A stretch of 64,000 nucleotides of DNA from Sphingobium scionense (GTDB taxonomy: Bacteria; Pseudomonadota; Alphaproteobacteria; Sphingomonadales; Sphingomonadaceae): NCBI RefSeq assembly GCF_014197035.1, contig NZ_JACIEU010000001.1, forward strand, positions 124,001 through 188,000, written 5' to 3'. Below the pieces are notes generated by a model. It was given only the letters and a program-made list of their open reading frames with translations, was not told the origin of the DNA and ran no database searches. The stretch's first letter is position 1; each line of letters starts with the position of its first letter. The translations under genes and the position numbers were made by a program. This document shows positions 1 through 8,475 of this stretch, piece by piece.

Positions 1-524
1 TGGTGGCGTCGAGCGGCTTCCTCAATCCTTCCCGGCGCGAGGCGGATATTGCGGTGATGCTGGCCCGGCCCAAGACCGGTCCGCTGATCACCCGCAAGCT
101 GACCGACTATCATCTGGGCCTCTATGCCACACCCGCCTATCTGGAGAGCGCGCCGCCGTTGAAGGCCAAGGGCGACCTGCTGCGCCATGTGCTGGTCGGC
201 TATGTCCCCGACCAGATCTATGCGCCCGAACTGCGCTATCTGGCGGAGGTTGACGCCCGGCTGGAGCCGTCGATCCGGTCGAGCAGCATCAATGCCCAGG
301 CGGAGATCATCGCCAGCGGTGCGGGCTGCGGCATATTGCCCTGCTTCATCGGCGACGCCATGCCGGGGCTGGTCCGCGTCCTGGCCGAGGCGGTCGACAT
401 CCAGCGCAGCTTCTGGCTGGTGGTGCCCCGCGACCTGCGCGGCATTGCCCGGATCGACCAGTTTGTCGGCTGGCTGGTGGCGACGAGCGAGCGGTTGCGA
501 CCGATGATGCTGGGCGTGGGTTAG
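1..524 (+). CDS. LysR-family transcriptional regulator, C-terminal part (5' end outside window)
   Basis: The open frame enters from the left edge and ends at TAG 522-524, leaving about 173 residues. These match the effector-binding (periplasmic-binding-protein-like) half of a LysR regulator: an early stretch with the pattern 'READIAVMLARP', a central 'HLGLYATPAYL' strand/helix unit, then 'ASGAGCGILPCFIGD' and a terminal helix. The N-terminal winged HTH is missing because of the window edge. The gene converges with the next minus-strand gene and overlaps it by four bases (521-524). The target genes cannot be read from here. The family assignment is confident; the regulon is unknown. Confidence 0.8.
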   Translation, partial: VASSGFLNPSRREADIAVMLARPKTGPLITRKLTDYHLGLYATPAYLESAPPLKAKGDLLRHVLVGYVPDQIYAPELRYLAEVDARLEPSIRSSSINAQAEIIASGAGCGILPCFIGDAMPGLVRVLAEAVDIQRSFWLVVPRDLRGIARIDQFVGWLVATSERLRPMMLGVG

Positions 525-2326
525 GTCTGCGGGATCGCCATGCGGCCGATCCGGGACCGCTCGAACCACCAGAGCAGGGCACTGGCGATCAGCCAGCCGA
601 GGAGCCAGGGCCAGGACGGGCCGGGAAAGGCGCGTGCGGCCGTGGCAAAATCCGTCTTCTGATCCGTGCCCTGTAACAGTGTCATGGCCTGACGCATCTG
701 CGCGGTCCGCAGCGCCGGCAGGGCATTGGCGGGGTAGATGTAGAAGGCCGCTGACGAGCCATCCGTCCGGCGCAATTGGTGCCAACCTGCGCGATCAGGC
801 CACCAGGCGGCGCAATCGCCGGTCGCCGGATCGATCGCCAAGGGCGCGTCATCGACACGGGCGCCAGGCTTCAGGCCACACAGGCTGATCCGTTCGCTCA
901 CCCAGGCCGGGCCTGAGAAGGCCGGCATCGAACCGGCAATTGGCCGCACCACGGCGGCCATCATCCGACTCCACCAGTCGCCATAAAGATCGCCCCGGCC
1001 GCTCAGCACCAGGCCGAAGCTGTCGAGGCCGGTCCAGACTGCGACGCGGCCGGCACCCAGCGCGCGCCAGGCGGCGAGCGGCGTGCCGGCGGCGTCCTGC
1101 ACCAGTGGCACCGCGTCGCGACCGGTCGGGACGCCATCCATGCGGGTCGCTTCGGGCAGGAGGTCGTCGCCGATATTGAGGTCCGCGGGTATGTCGGCGC
1201 TGCCGATGCCGGCACGGGTGCGGGCGCGATCGGCGGCCAGCGATGCCGGCAGGGCGATCGGCGCGACGCCATTGCCGCCGGACAGGTCGAAACCCAGCGC
1301 GCGCCATTGGCCGCGCAGGGCGCCGTCGGCCGGACCGCTGCCGCGTAGCAGCAGCCCCATGCCGCCGCGCACCGCGTCCAGCACCGCGCCGCGTGCGCCG
1401 CCAAGGCCGGTCCAGGCGCGATCATCAGCGACCAGCAGGTCATAGCGGCGCAGGCTGGCGGCGTTGATCGCCACCGGTGCGTCGCCCAGCGCGATGCCGC
1501 CGCCCGCGCTCATGTTCACGGTGACGGCATAGCCGGCGTCGGTCGCCCAGCGGCGCAGATATTTGACCTCCGGCCCCGGCGCACCGGCGAGGATCAGCAG
1601 GCGCGGCGCGGCATCGCCCTCGATCCGCAGGGGCAGCACCGCCTGTTCGACCAGCCCGCCATCGGCGCGGCGCAGGCGCAGGGTGAATTCGGCGGTGCCG
1701 GCGGCGCGGGCGGTGCCGGTCAGGCTGAAACGGCCGTCGCCATCCACAGCGGCGGCATCGGTGACGCGCCCGGCGGGATCGAGCAGTTCGACCTGCGCCT
1801 TCGGCAGGCCCGCCACTTGCCCACCGATCGCGAAGGTGCCCCCCGGTGCGACCCTGTCGGGCTTGGCCAGCGCGATCAGGCCGGGCCGGGACGGCGGCGA
1901 CGTGTAATCGATCGCGCGCCCCCTGGCCGCATCGCGATCGCGGGCGACGAGGCCCTGCCCCAGGATGACGAGGCGGCGGGTGTCGGGATAGCGGCGCAGC
2001 GCGGTCGCCAGATCCGGCAAGGCTTCGGCGCGCGCCACGTCCGGCGCTTCGGGCAGCGCGACCAGATGCGCGCCCTTGCCGGCCGATGCGAAGCGCGCAC
2101 TGCCCTGGGTCGCGACCGTCAGCGTGCCGCCCGCCACCGGCAGAGCGGGCGGGAACAGGGCGAAATAAAGGAGCAGCGCGACGACCGGCTGGAGCAGCAG
2201 CAGGGCCACGAGGCGCCAGGGCCGTGCGCCCAGATCGCCGGCCGTGCGCTGCCACAGCAGCAGCCTGGCCCAGCCGACCAGCACGGCCGCGCCGAGGAGC
2301 AGCGCGGTAATGACTTGCGCGCTCAT
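521..2326 (-). CDS. Membrane protein with glutamine-amidotransferase-like central domain, last gene of BatA/MoxR-type operon
   Basis: The open frame reaches further upstream (to 2587), but its first part only shadows the preceding gene. ATG at 2326 gives a 601-residue protein whose start overlaps the upstream stop by four bases (ATGA), the usual coupling in this operon. There are two N-terminal hydrophobic segments (about residues 1-20 and 35-60), a long extracytoplasmic part, and one C-terminal membrane helix ('WPWLLGWLIASALLWWF'). The middle ('PRLLILAGAPGPEVKYLRRW', then 'YDLLVADD') resembles the class I glutamine amidotransferase-like fold found in membrane proteins of such operons. No catalytic triad is evident. 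Its exact role is unknown; by context it works with the MoxR/DUF58/BatA set in the envelope. Confidence 0.7.
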   Translation of the reverse strand: MSAQVITALLLGAAVLVGWARLLLWQRTAGDLGARPWRLVALLLLQPVVALLLYFALFPPALPVAGGTLTVATQGSARFASAGKGAHLVALPEAPDVARAEALPDLATALRRYPDTRRLVILGQGLVARDRDAARGRAIDYTSPPSRPGLIALAKPDRVAPGGTFAIGGQVAGLPKAQVELLDPAGRVTDAAAVDGDGRFSLTGTARAAGTAEFTLRLRRADGGLVEQAVLPLRIEGDAAPRLLILAGAPGPEVKYLRRWATDAGYAVTVNMSAGGGIALGDAPVAINAASLRRYDLLVADDRAWTGLGGARGAVLDAVRGGMGLLLRGSGPADGALRGQWRALGFDLSGGNGVAPIALPASLAADRARTRAGIGSADIPADLNIGDDLLPEATRMDGVPTGRDAVPLVQDAAGTPLAAWRALGAGRVAVWTGLDSFGLVLSGRGDLYGDWWSRMMAAVVRPIAGSMPAFSGPAWVSERISLCGLKPGARVDDAPLAIDPATGDCAAWWPDRAGWHQLRRTDGSSAAFYIYPANALPALRTAQMRQAMTLLQGTDQKTDFATAARAFPGPSWPWLLGWLIASALLWWFERSRIGRMAIPQT

Positions 2327-4422
2327 GGGCGTCCCCCGATCGCGCCGAGATAGCGGGCGCCGGCAGCATCGGCCGGGCGCCGCCGCGCCACGCCGCCCTG
2401 CGGCCGCTCCATCGCCATCCACAATTGCGCACGCAGCTTGTCGCGGCAGGAGGCGCAGCCCGGATCGCGCCGGGCCGCGTCGATCGCACCGCTCAATGCC
2501 AGCGGATCGGGCAAGCGTGCGGCGTTGGCGCGCGCCCAGCCCTCCAGCGCGTCGAGGGGCATCTGCCCCTGCGCCAATCCGCGCCATGCGGCGGCGGCCG
2601 GGCCGTCATCGCCCTCGACCGCGACCAGCGGCTCGAAATTGCCCGCTATCCCTTCCCGCTTGCCGGTCATGCGCCGGGCGGGATCGATCGGCGGCAATTC
2701 CGGGCCGACGCGCGACAGGAAGATACGGGTCGCCTGCTGCACTTCCTTGATGAAGCGCAGCGCCTTGTAGGCAAAGGGCAAGGCCAGGTCGGGTCGCCCC
2801 TGCTTCAACTGCATTTCCGACTGCCACATCTCATCCACCGCCTGTTTCAGGATCGCGCGGGTTTCCGGGTCCAGGCTGGAGGCGGGCGATTCATCGTGCG
2901 GATGGCCGAATTCGGCGAGCACGTCCTCCTTCTCGCCAAAGACATTGGGGGTCGCGACCGGCGGGCCATGATCATGGCCGTCGCCCTCGCCATGGCCATC
3001 CGCGTCGGCGGTCGGCAGGCTGGGCTCGCCTTCGCTCTCGCCCCCCAGAAACTGGCTGTAGCGGCCGCGCAGGATTTTCTGGTCGTTACCGATGCCGTTG
3101 GATTGCGACAGATATTTGTCGGTCGACAGGTTGCGCTTGCGCTTCAGCAGCGCCTCGGCATCGATGATGATCTGGCGCTGGCTGCGGAAATAGGCCGGCA
3201 AAGTGGTGTTGACCATGCCTTGCAGCCCGCCGCTCTCGGGCGCCTTGACCGCGGGCCAGCGCAGGATGACACTGGGGCCGCGCACTTCCTGCGGCGCGGG
3301 CACGCGATTGTCGCGCACGATGATCTGCACCACCATGTCGCCGCCGGCCGAAAAGCCGAGCGCGCCGAAATCGAGGCGCGGGGCGAAGCGCCGGTCGCGC
3401 GCCGCTCCGGTGCCTGACACTGCGATTTCGCGCTCGGTGAAGCGGATATTCTCGCCCTCGCCGATCGCCAATGTGATGCGCAGCCGGGCGGTGGCGGCGA
3501 CGCCATAATCGTCGGTCGCGGCGAAGACCGGGGTCCAGCTACGCTGGCCCGGCGCCACCATGTTGAGGCTGGCGGCGGGCGCGATCAGCTTCACCTGCGG
3601 CGGCGCATCAACGACGCCATCGATCCGGTGCAGCGGCGGCAGCGGGCCGCGCCCGGAGGCAGGGTCGACGCGGTAGAGAAAGGAGGCATCCAGCGTGCGG
3701 CTGGCGATCCAGTGCTCGCCATCCCGGCGTAGCGCAACGCCCGCGCCGCCGAGCGGCAGCAGCGCCGGCGCATTCGCCTGCGGGTCGAAGCGGAAGGTCC
3801 ATTCGAGGCGCGTTCCCAGCGGTGCGCGGGCGTCGAGCTTGGCCTCGTCGCGCAGCGACAGGCCGGTGTAGGCGGGCGGGATGATACGCAGATTTTGCGC
3901 CACCAGGCGCGGAATGCCGGGCTTTGCGGCGATGCCCTCGGCCGCAGGGGCCAATACGACGGGTTTGTCGCTGCCGCGCGGCCAGAGCAACAGGGTGGCG
4001 ATGCCGAGCAAAGCCACGGCCCAGAGTGCGATAATCATGCGGCGCGACCAGTCCGGCGCCAGTTCCTCCGGCATGCCCTGCCCCAGCCGCTGGTCAAGGC
4101 GGGATCGTTGCAGCCGTTGCAGCGGCCCCAGTGCCTGCGGATCGGCGAAAAGCAGCGCACTGCTATCCTCCAGATCGGCACGGCGGGCGTCGAGGCGGCG
4201 GACCAGCCAGGCCTGGTCGAAACGCCGGGCGCGGCGGACGATGAGGCCGCTGAGCAGCGCGCTGCAGAGCAGCAGCAGGATCGCCGCCGGCACCAGTCCG
4301 GCCAAGCGCCAGACAAGTGTGGTTGCGAGCAACAGGCCCGGCAGGCCGAGCAGCAGCGTGTCGAGCCGCACGCGCTGGCGGCTGGGCCTCAGCCAGGTGG
4401 AGAGCAGAGCATCGGCGCTCAT
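2323..4422 (-). CDS. DUF4175-family membrane protein
   Basis: A 699-residue protein with two hydrophobic segments near the N terminus (about residues 20-60) and another near residues 130-150, followed by a large periplasmic-type region. The pattern fits the alphaproteobacterial DUF4175 family, which sits beside MoxR/DUF58 genes. A short acidic, histidine-rich loop ('DADGHGEGDGHDHGPP', about residues 475-490) could bind metal; this is inference. The C-terminal part has two close cysteines ('CASC'). Both ends are coupled by four-base overlaps: its start overlaps the BatA-like gene and its stop overlaps the next membrane protein gene. Its biochemical function is not established. Confidence 0.7.
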   Translation of the reverse strand: MSADALLSTWLRPSRQRVRLDTLLLGLPGLLLATTLVWRLAGLVPAAILLLLCSALLSGLIVRRARRFDQAWLVRRLDARRADLEDSSALLFADPQALGPLQRLQRSRLDQRLGQGMPEELAPDWSRRMIIALWAVALLGIATLLLWPRGSDKPVVLAPAAEGIAAKPGIPRLVAQNLRIIPPAYTGLSLRDEAKLDARAPLGTRLEWTFRFDPQANAPALLPLGGAGVALRRDGEHWIASRTLDASFLYRVDPASGRGPLPPLHRIDGVVDAPPQVKLIAPAASLNMVAPGQRSWTPVFAATDDYGVAATARLRITLAIGEGENIRFTEREIAVSGTGAARDRRFAPRLDFGALGFSAGGDMVVQIIVRDNRVPAPQEVRGPSVILRWPAVKAPESGGLQGMVNTTLPAYFRSQRQIIIDAEALLKRKRNLSTDKYLSQSNGIGNDQKILRGRYSQFLGGESEGEPSLPTADADGHGEGDGHDHGPPVATPNVFGEKEDVLAEFGHPHDESPASSLDPETRAILKQAVDEMWQSEMQLKQGRPDLALPFAYKALRFIKEVQQATRIFLSRVGPELPPIDPARRMTGKREGIAGNFEPLVAVEGDDGPAAAAWRGLAQGQMPLDALEGWARANAARLPDPLALSGAIDAARRDPGCASCRDKLRAQLWMAMERPQGGVARRRPADAAGARYLGAIGGRP

Positions 4423-5582
4423 GGCGCGATCGCCCGCTTTTTGCTGGTGGCGAACCAGCGTTCAACCAGCAGCAGCGCCGCGATCAACAGCGCCAGCCAG
4501 GGGCGCAGGTCGGCTGGCGGCTGCGGGTAGGCACGTCCACCGGTCAGCGGCGCATAGGCGGCGGCATCGGTGCGCTGTGGCGCCACAGTCGGCGGCTGGA
4601 TCAGCGCGCGCAGGCGGGCGGGGAAATCCGCCTCCAGCACTTGCGGCATCCGTGCGGGCTGCAACGAGCGGGTGAAGCGGAGCAGGCGTCCCCCGCCGAT
4701 CGGCATCGCCTCCACCAGCGGCCGGGCAAGATCATCCTGCCACAGGGGCGCGGGCGTCGCGCCCTGGGGCAGCAGCGCATCGGATGGGACGACCGCCTGC
4801 CCGCCCTGCGCGATCCAGCGTTGCAGCGCATCGGGCAAAGTGCCGGCGCTCATCCAGAACAAGATCTTGTCCGACGGCGGCAATGGGGCGGTCAGCGGGC
4901 CGCTGTCGACATCGGCCGGCTTGCCCGCCGACTGCCAGCTGCCCGCCACCGCCAGAATATAGCGCAACCCGCCCGCATGGGCACTATCGGCGCGGATGGC
5001 GATCGACGGCAGCTTCACCGGCACCGGCTTGCCCGCCGGCATCGCGCCGGGGACGATGCGCCAGTCGACCTTGCGCGACAGGCGCGGTCGCTCCGCATCG
5101 GCACCCTGGAGGATCTGCGGCACGATGATGGTCAGCGGCGCGCGCTGCGGCAGGTCCGCGTCCAGCTGGCGCACCAGGCTGGCGAGCGGGATGGCGTCGG
5201 CCGTGATCGGCTTGCCCGGTTCGACACGGGGATAGCCGGGCACCAGCCAGTGCGCCCTGCCCTCCGCCAGCACCTTGTCATCTACCGCCGCCGGATCGAC
5301 GCCGGGCGTCAGCGCGACATAGGGCTGCTTGCTCGCAGCACCGAACAGCACCGGATGGGCGAGCCACAGCACGACCAGTGTCAGCAGGGTGAGGCGCAGG
5401 GCAAGCAGCAGCCATTCGTCAAAGCGCAGGCGGGACCGCGGCTTCGGCTTCTGCCGCAGCCAGCGCAGCGCGGCAAAATCGGTCGGCAATTGCTCGCTGC
5501 GCCGGGCAATATGGATCGCGAGCGGGATCAGCAGCGCCAGCAGGCCGGCCAGCGCGGCGGGGAGCAACAAGGCGGGCATCAT
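4419..5582 (-). CDS. BatA-like membrane protein (N-terminal double-transmembrane domain)
   Basis: A 387-residue protein that begins with the BatA N-terminal signature: a first membrane helix ('LLALLIPLAIHIARR'), a short loop with 'FAALRWLRQ', then a second helix near residues 55-75. A soluble middle part and one C-terminal helix ('WLALLIAALLLVERW') follow. Proteins of this family are encoded with MoxR ATPases and DUF58 proteins and are linked to envelope stress or aerotolerance. The stop codon overlaps the DUF4175 gene and the start overlaps the DUF58 stop, so translation is probably coupled. No von Willebrand A domain is present here, unlike full-length BatA; that role may fall to the DUF58 neighbour. 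Confidence 0.75.
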   Translation of the reverse strand: MMPALLLPAALAGLLALLIPLAIHIARRSEQLPTDFAALRWLRQKPKPRSRLRFDEWLLLALRLTLLTLVVLWLAHPVLFGAASKQPYVALTPGVDPAAVDDKVLAEGRAHWLVPGYPRVEPGKPITADAIPLASLVRQLDADLPQRAPLTIIVPQILQGADAERPRLSRKVDWRIVPGAMPAGKPVPVKLPSIAIRADSAHAGGLRYILAVAGSWQSAGKPADVDSGPLTAPLPPSDKILFWMSAGTLPDALQRWIAQGGQAVVPSDALLPQGATPAPLWQDDLARPLVEAMPIGGGRLLRFTRSLQPARMPQVLEADFPARLRALIQPPTVAPQRTDAAAYAPLTGGRAYPQPPADLRPWLALLIAALLLVERWFATSKKRAIAP

Positions 5583-6472
5583 GAATATTCGGCCGCGTCA
5601 TGGGCGTCGAACAGGCGGCGCAGCGGCAGGTCGATCGGCTCGTCCAGCACATGGCTCGCGCGGCGGATGCCGACCGCATCGAGCCGGGCATGGAGTTCCG
5701 CGCGCGCCTCACCGAAGCGGCGCAGAAATTCGGCGCGCAGCGCGGCGCCGTCGCCCAGCAGTTCCTCGCCCGTCTCCGGGTCACGAAAGCGATAGCCGCC
5801 GTCGAACGGGAAATCCCGCTCGCCCACGGTCAGCATCTCGACCGCCAGCACCTCGCGCCCGGCGGCGGCCAGCTTCTCGACCAGATCGATCGCACCCGGC
5901 TCGAAACAATCGCTGAGCAGGATCACCAGATCATGCGCGCCGATCCGTTCCCAGACCGGCCCCAATTGCGCGTCGACGGCAAAGCCCCCTTCGGCCCGCA
6001 GCGGCAGCATGTCGAGCAGCAGCCGGTCGCGCTGGCGCAGGCCGGTGGCGGGCGGCAACAGCCGCAGCCCCGTGTCGGAGAGCGCCATCCAGCCGAAGCG
6101 ATCGCCCTGCTGCATCGCCAGTTCGGCGATGCTGGCGGCGATCCCCTTGGCTGCATCGAGCCGACTATAATCGGGCCGGGTCGCGTCCGCCTGCCCCATC
6201 GACGCGCTGGCATCCATCAATATCCAGACCGCGACCGGGCTTTCCCGCTCCGCTTCACGGACGAAGAATTTGTCCGACCGGGCATAGAGCTTCCAGTCGA
6301 TCTGGCGCAGCTCGTCGCCCGGCTCATAGGCGCGATATTGCGCAAATTCGAGGCCCGCGCCCCGGCTGTGGCTGTGATGCAGGCCGAGGCCATGCGATCC
6401 CACCGCCCGGCGCGTGAGCAGGCGCAGGCTTTTCAGCCGGCTGCGCACATCGGGGGGAATGAAATCGGCCAT
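5579..6472 (-). CDS. DUF58-domain protein (vWA-like fold), MoxR partner
   Basis: A 297-residue soluble protein with the DUF58 hallmark 'GDELRQIDWKLYARSDKFF' around residues 50-75, followed by a vWA-type metal-site pattern 'LMDASASMGQ' (DxSxS) near residue 90. DUF58 proteins are the standard partners of MoxR AAA ATPases and are thought to receive their chaperone or metal-insertion activity. The gene lies 15 nt downstream of moxR and overlaps the BatA-like gene by four bases. Length and domain layout are normal for the family. The substrate of the pair is unknown. Confidence 0.88.
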   Translation of the reverse strand: MADFIPPDVRSRLKSLRLLTRRAVGSHGLGLHHSHSRGAGLEFAQYRAYEPGDELRQIDWKLYARSDKFFVREAERESPVAVWILMDASASMGQADATRPDYSRLDAAKGIAASIAELAMQQGDRFGWMALSDTGLRLLPPATGLRQRDRLLLDMLPLRAEGGFAVDAQLGPVWERIGAHDLVILLSDCFEPGAIDLVEKLAAAGREVLAVEMLTVGERDFPFDGGYRFRDPETGEELLGDGAALRAEFLRRFGEARAELHARLDAVGIRRASHVLDEPIDLPLRRLFDAHDAAEYS

Positions 6473-6487
6473 GGCGTTGTGTCCGGA

Positions 6488-7477
6488 TCAGCCGAGCGGC
6501 ACGGCGCGGACGAGCGCGGCGACGACATCGTCGGCACTCTTCCCTTCTGCCTCGGCGGCGAAGGACAGCAGCAGGCGGTGGCGCATCACCGGCCCGGCCA
6601 GCGCGACAATATCCTCGCGCGTCGCCGCCAGACGGCCCTGGAGCAAGGCGCGCGCCTTGGCCGCCAGGATCAGCGACTGGCCCGCGCGCGGCCCCGCGCC
6701 CCATTTCACATATTTGCGGATTTCCTCCGGCGCGCCCTCGCCCGGCCGGCTGGCGCGCACGATGCGCGTCACCCAGCGCAGCAGATCCTCGCCGAAATGC
6801 ACGTCGCGCACCAGCTTCTGGAGCGCCAGCACTTCCTCGCCCTGCATCACCGCCGGGACCGTGCCGGGCCTGGCGCCGGTGGTCTGGGCGAGAATGTCAT
6901 GCTCTTCCTGCTCGGTCGGATAATCGACTCGGATATGGAGGAGGAAACGATCGAGCTGCGCCTCGGGCAACGGATAGGTGCCGGCCTGTTCCAGCGGGTT
7001 TTGCGTCGCCAGCACGAAGAAGGGCGAGGGAAGCTGATAGGTGGTGCCGCCATAGCTGACGGTGCGCTCCTGCATCGCCTCCAACAGCGCCGCCTGCGTC
7101 TTGGGCGGGGTGCGGTTGAGTTCGTCGGCGAGGAGCAGGTTGGTGAAGACCGGCCCCTTCTGGAAGCGGAAGCTGCGATGGCCGGTGCCATGATCCTCCT
7201 CCAGCAATTCGGTGCCGAGAATGTCGCTCGGCATCAGGTCAGGGGTGAACTGTACCCGGCGGAAGTCGAGCTTGAGCGCTTCGCCGAGCGAACGGACCAG
7301 CAATGTCTTGCCAAGACCCGGCACCCCTTCGAGCAGGCAATGGCCGCCGGCAAGCAGGCCGATCAGCAACTGCTCGACCACCGCCCCCTGCCCCACGATC
7401 GCCTGGCCGATCGCCGCGCGCAATTCGCCGAGGCGCGCCAGTTTCTGCTGGATTTCCGCTTCGCTGATATCGGTCAT
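6488..7477 (-). CDS. MoxR-family AAA+ ATPase
   Basis: A 329-residue AAA+ protein. Walker A is 'GVPGLGKT' (residues 51-58), Walker B is 'LLLADEL' (114-120), and a sensor-1 region 'ATQNPLEQAG' is near residue 155. The C-terminal lid matches MoxR. An in-frame extension to 7510 exists, but ATG 7477 is preceded by GAGGAT about ten bases upstream and begins directly with the conserved helix, so I prefer it. MoxR ATPases act as chaperones for vWA or DUF58 partners, and the next gene encodes one. The gap to the upstream DUF4159 gene holds a palindromic repeat (7506-7592), which may modulate transcription between them. Confidence 0.92.
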   Translation of the reverse strand: MTDISEAEIQQKLARLGELRAAIGQAIVGQGAVVEQLLIGLLAGGHCLLEGVPGLGKTLLVRSLGEALKLDFRRVQFTPDLMPSDILGTELLEEDHGTGHRSFRFQKGPVFTNLLLADELNRTPPKTQAALLEAMQERTVSYGGTTYQLPSPFFVLATQNPLEQAGTYPLPEAQLDRFLLHIRVDYPTEQEEHDILAQTTGARPGTVPAVMQGEEVLALQKLVRDVHFGEDLLRWVTRIVRASRPGEGAPEEIRKYVKWGAGPRAGQSLILAAKARALLQGRLAATREDIVALAGPVMRHRLLLSFAAEAEGKSADDVVAALVRAVPLG

Positions 7478-7505
7478 GATCGGTCTGCTATCCTCGAATA
7501 ACGAT

Positions 7506-7592
7506 GTCATTCCCGCGAAGGCGGGAATCCATCACCGGACCTTGCGGCTGGGGATGGCTTGGGAGATGGATCCCCGCCTCCGCGGGGATGAC
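7506..7592. repeat. Intergenic palindromic (REP-like) element between DUF4159 gene and moxR
   Basis: Two arms of 28 nt (7506-7533 and 7565-7592) are inverted copies of each other with a few mismatches. Each arm also folds alone, as in CCCGCgaagGCGGG. The core 'GTCATTCCCGCGAAGGCGGG' is a dispersed intergenic repeat type widespread in proteobacteria including sphingomonads. It lies inside an operon and could form a strong hairpin in the transcript. Confidence 0.75.
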
Positions 7593-7612
7593 GAAAAAGT
7601 AGAGCGAAGGCG

Positions 7613-8308
7613 TCACGACGACAGCGCGTACATCACGATATTGACCGCGAACCTGGTATTATCCTCGGCCAGGAAGCGCTTGTTGCGCCAGTCATAGTCC
7701 CACTCGCAGCCATAATCCTTGTTGCTGTAGAGAACGCCCAGGCGGCCATTGACCTCTATCCCCTTGAGATAGTCGTGGACCAGATCGTCGCCCCAGCCGT
7801 TCAGTTCCAGCCCGGTATTGGGCGGCCCGTCGAACTTGAAGAAGCTGCGATATACCGGATGGGTCCTGGGCAGCGTCTTCAAGCCCTTAGGGCCGAAAAT
7901 CTTGGCCATCTGCGCCTCGAACGAGCGGGCGAACAGCCCGTCTATGTCATGGTTGCAATCATCCACCAGGACGAAGCCGCCATTGCGGACATAGCGCTCG
8001 AAATTGCGCCGCTCGGCCTCCGAAAATTCGACCAGCTTGTGCCCCGCCATGTAGCAGAAAGGCGCGGTCAGCATCTTCGGGTCAGAAAGAGCGACGACAT
8101 GCTCCTTCGGATCGACCCGCAGCATCGTGTAATCGATCAGCGAGGTGATGAGGTTGGACGGCATGCGCTGGTCCACATCCCAGTCGCCCGAGTCATAGCG
8201 CAGCCGCGTGAACCAGAAATCATAGCCTCCCGCGGCGGCAAGCGGACGGGCCAGCATTGCGCCAGCCAGACCGCCCGCCATCCACCGAAGAAACTCGCCG
8301 CGTGTCAT
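7613..8308 (-). CDS. DUF4159-domain exported protein, first gene of MoxR-type operon
   Basis: A 231-residue protein. A hydrophobic N-terminal segment (about residues 8-25, 'MAGGLAGAMLARPLAAA') looks like a signal peptide. The mature part ('DFWFTRLRYDSGDWD' and 'GGFVLVDDCNHD') matches the DUF4159 family, whose fold resembles glutamine-amidotransferase-like domains and which clusters with MoxR/DUF58 genes. I use ATG 8308; TTG three codons upstream (8317) is an alternative, and no strong ribosome-binding site decides between them. The conserved cysteine (in DDCNHD) is present. Function is unknown; its operon position suggests an envelope role with the downstream proteins. Confidence 0.8.
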   Translation of the reverse strand: MTRGEFLRWMAGGLAGAMLARPLAAAGGYDFWFTRLRYDSGDWDVDQRMPSNLITSLIDYTMLRVDPKEHVVALSDPKMLTAPFCYMAGHKLVEFSEAERRNFERYVRNGGFVLVDDCNHDIDGLFARSFEAQMAKIFGPKGLKTLPRTHPVYRSFFKFDGPPNTGLELNGWGDDLVHDYLKGIEVNGRLGVLYSNKDYGCEWDYDWRNKRFLAEDNTRFAVNIVMYALSS

Positions 8309-8335
8309 CACATCCAATCACATAGGGATTTGCAT

Positions 8336-8458
8336 GATCCCCCCCTGGAAGGAGAGGTGGCTGGCGAAGCCAGACGGAGGGGTGTCCCGCTATCGATAGG
8401 GTGACACCCCTCCACCATTGCTTCGCAATGGTCCCCCTCCCCTTCACAGGGGAGGATC
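8336..8458. repeat. Compound palindromic intergenic element
   Basis: A 123-nt palindrome-rich block bounded by GATCC and GGATC. It contains a strong hairpin GGAGGGGTGTC...GACACCCCTCC (8376-8413) and a second, ACCATTGcttcgCAATGGT (8414-8432). It lies between the pmbA-like gene and the DUF4159 gene, both on the minus strand. The GGAGGGGTG/CACCCCTCC core belongs to a repeat type seen in sphingomonad intergenic regions. It could end pmbA transcription or stabilise RNA ends. Confidence 0.7.
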
Positions 8459-8475
8459 ATGCACAGCTCAAACCG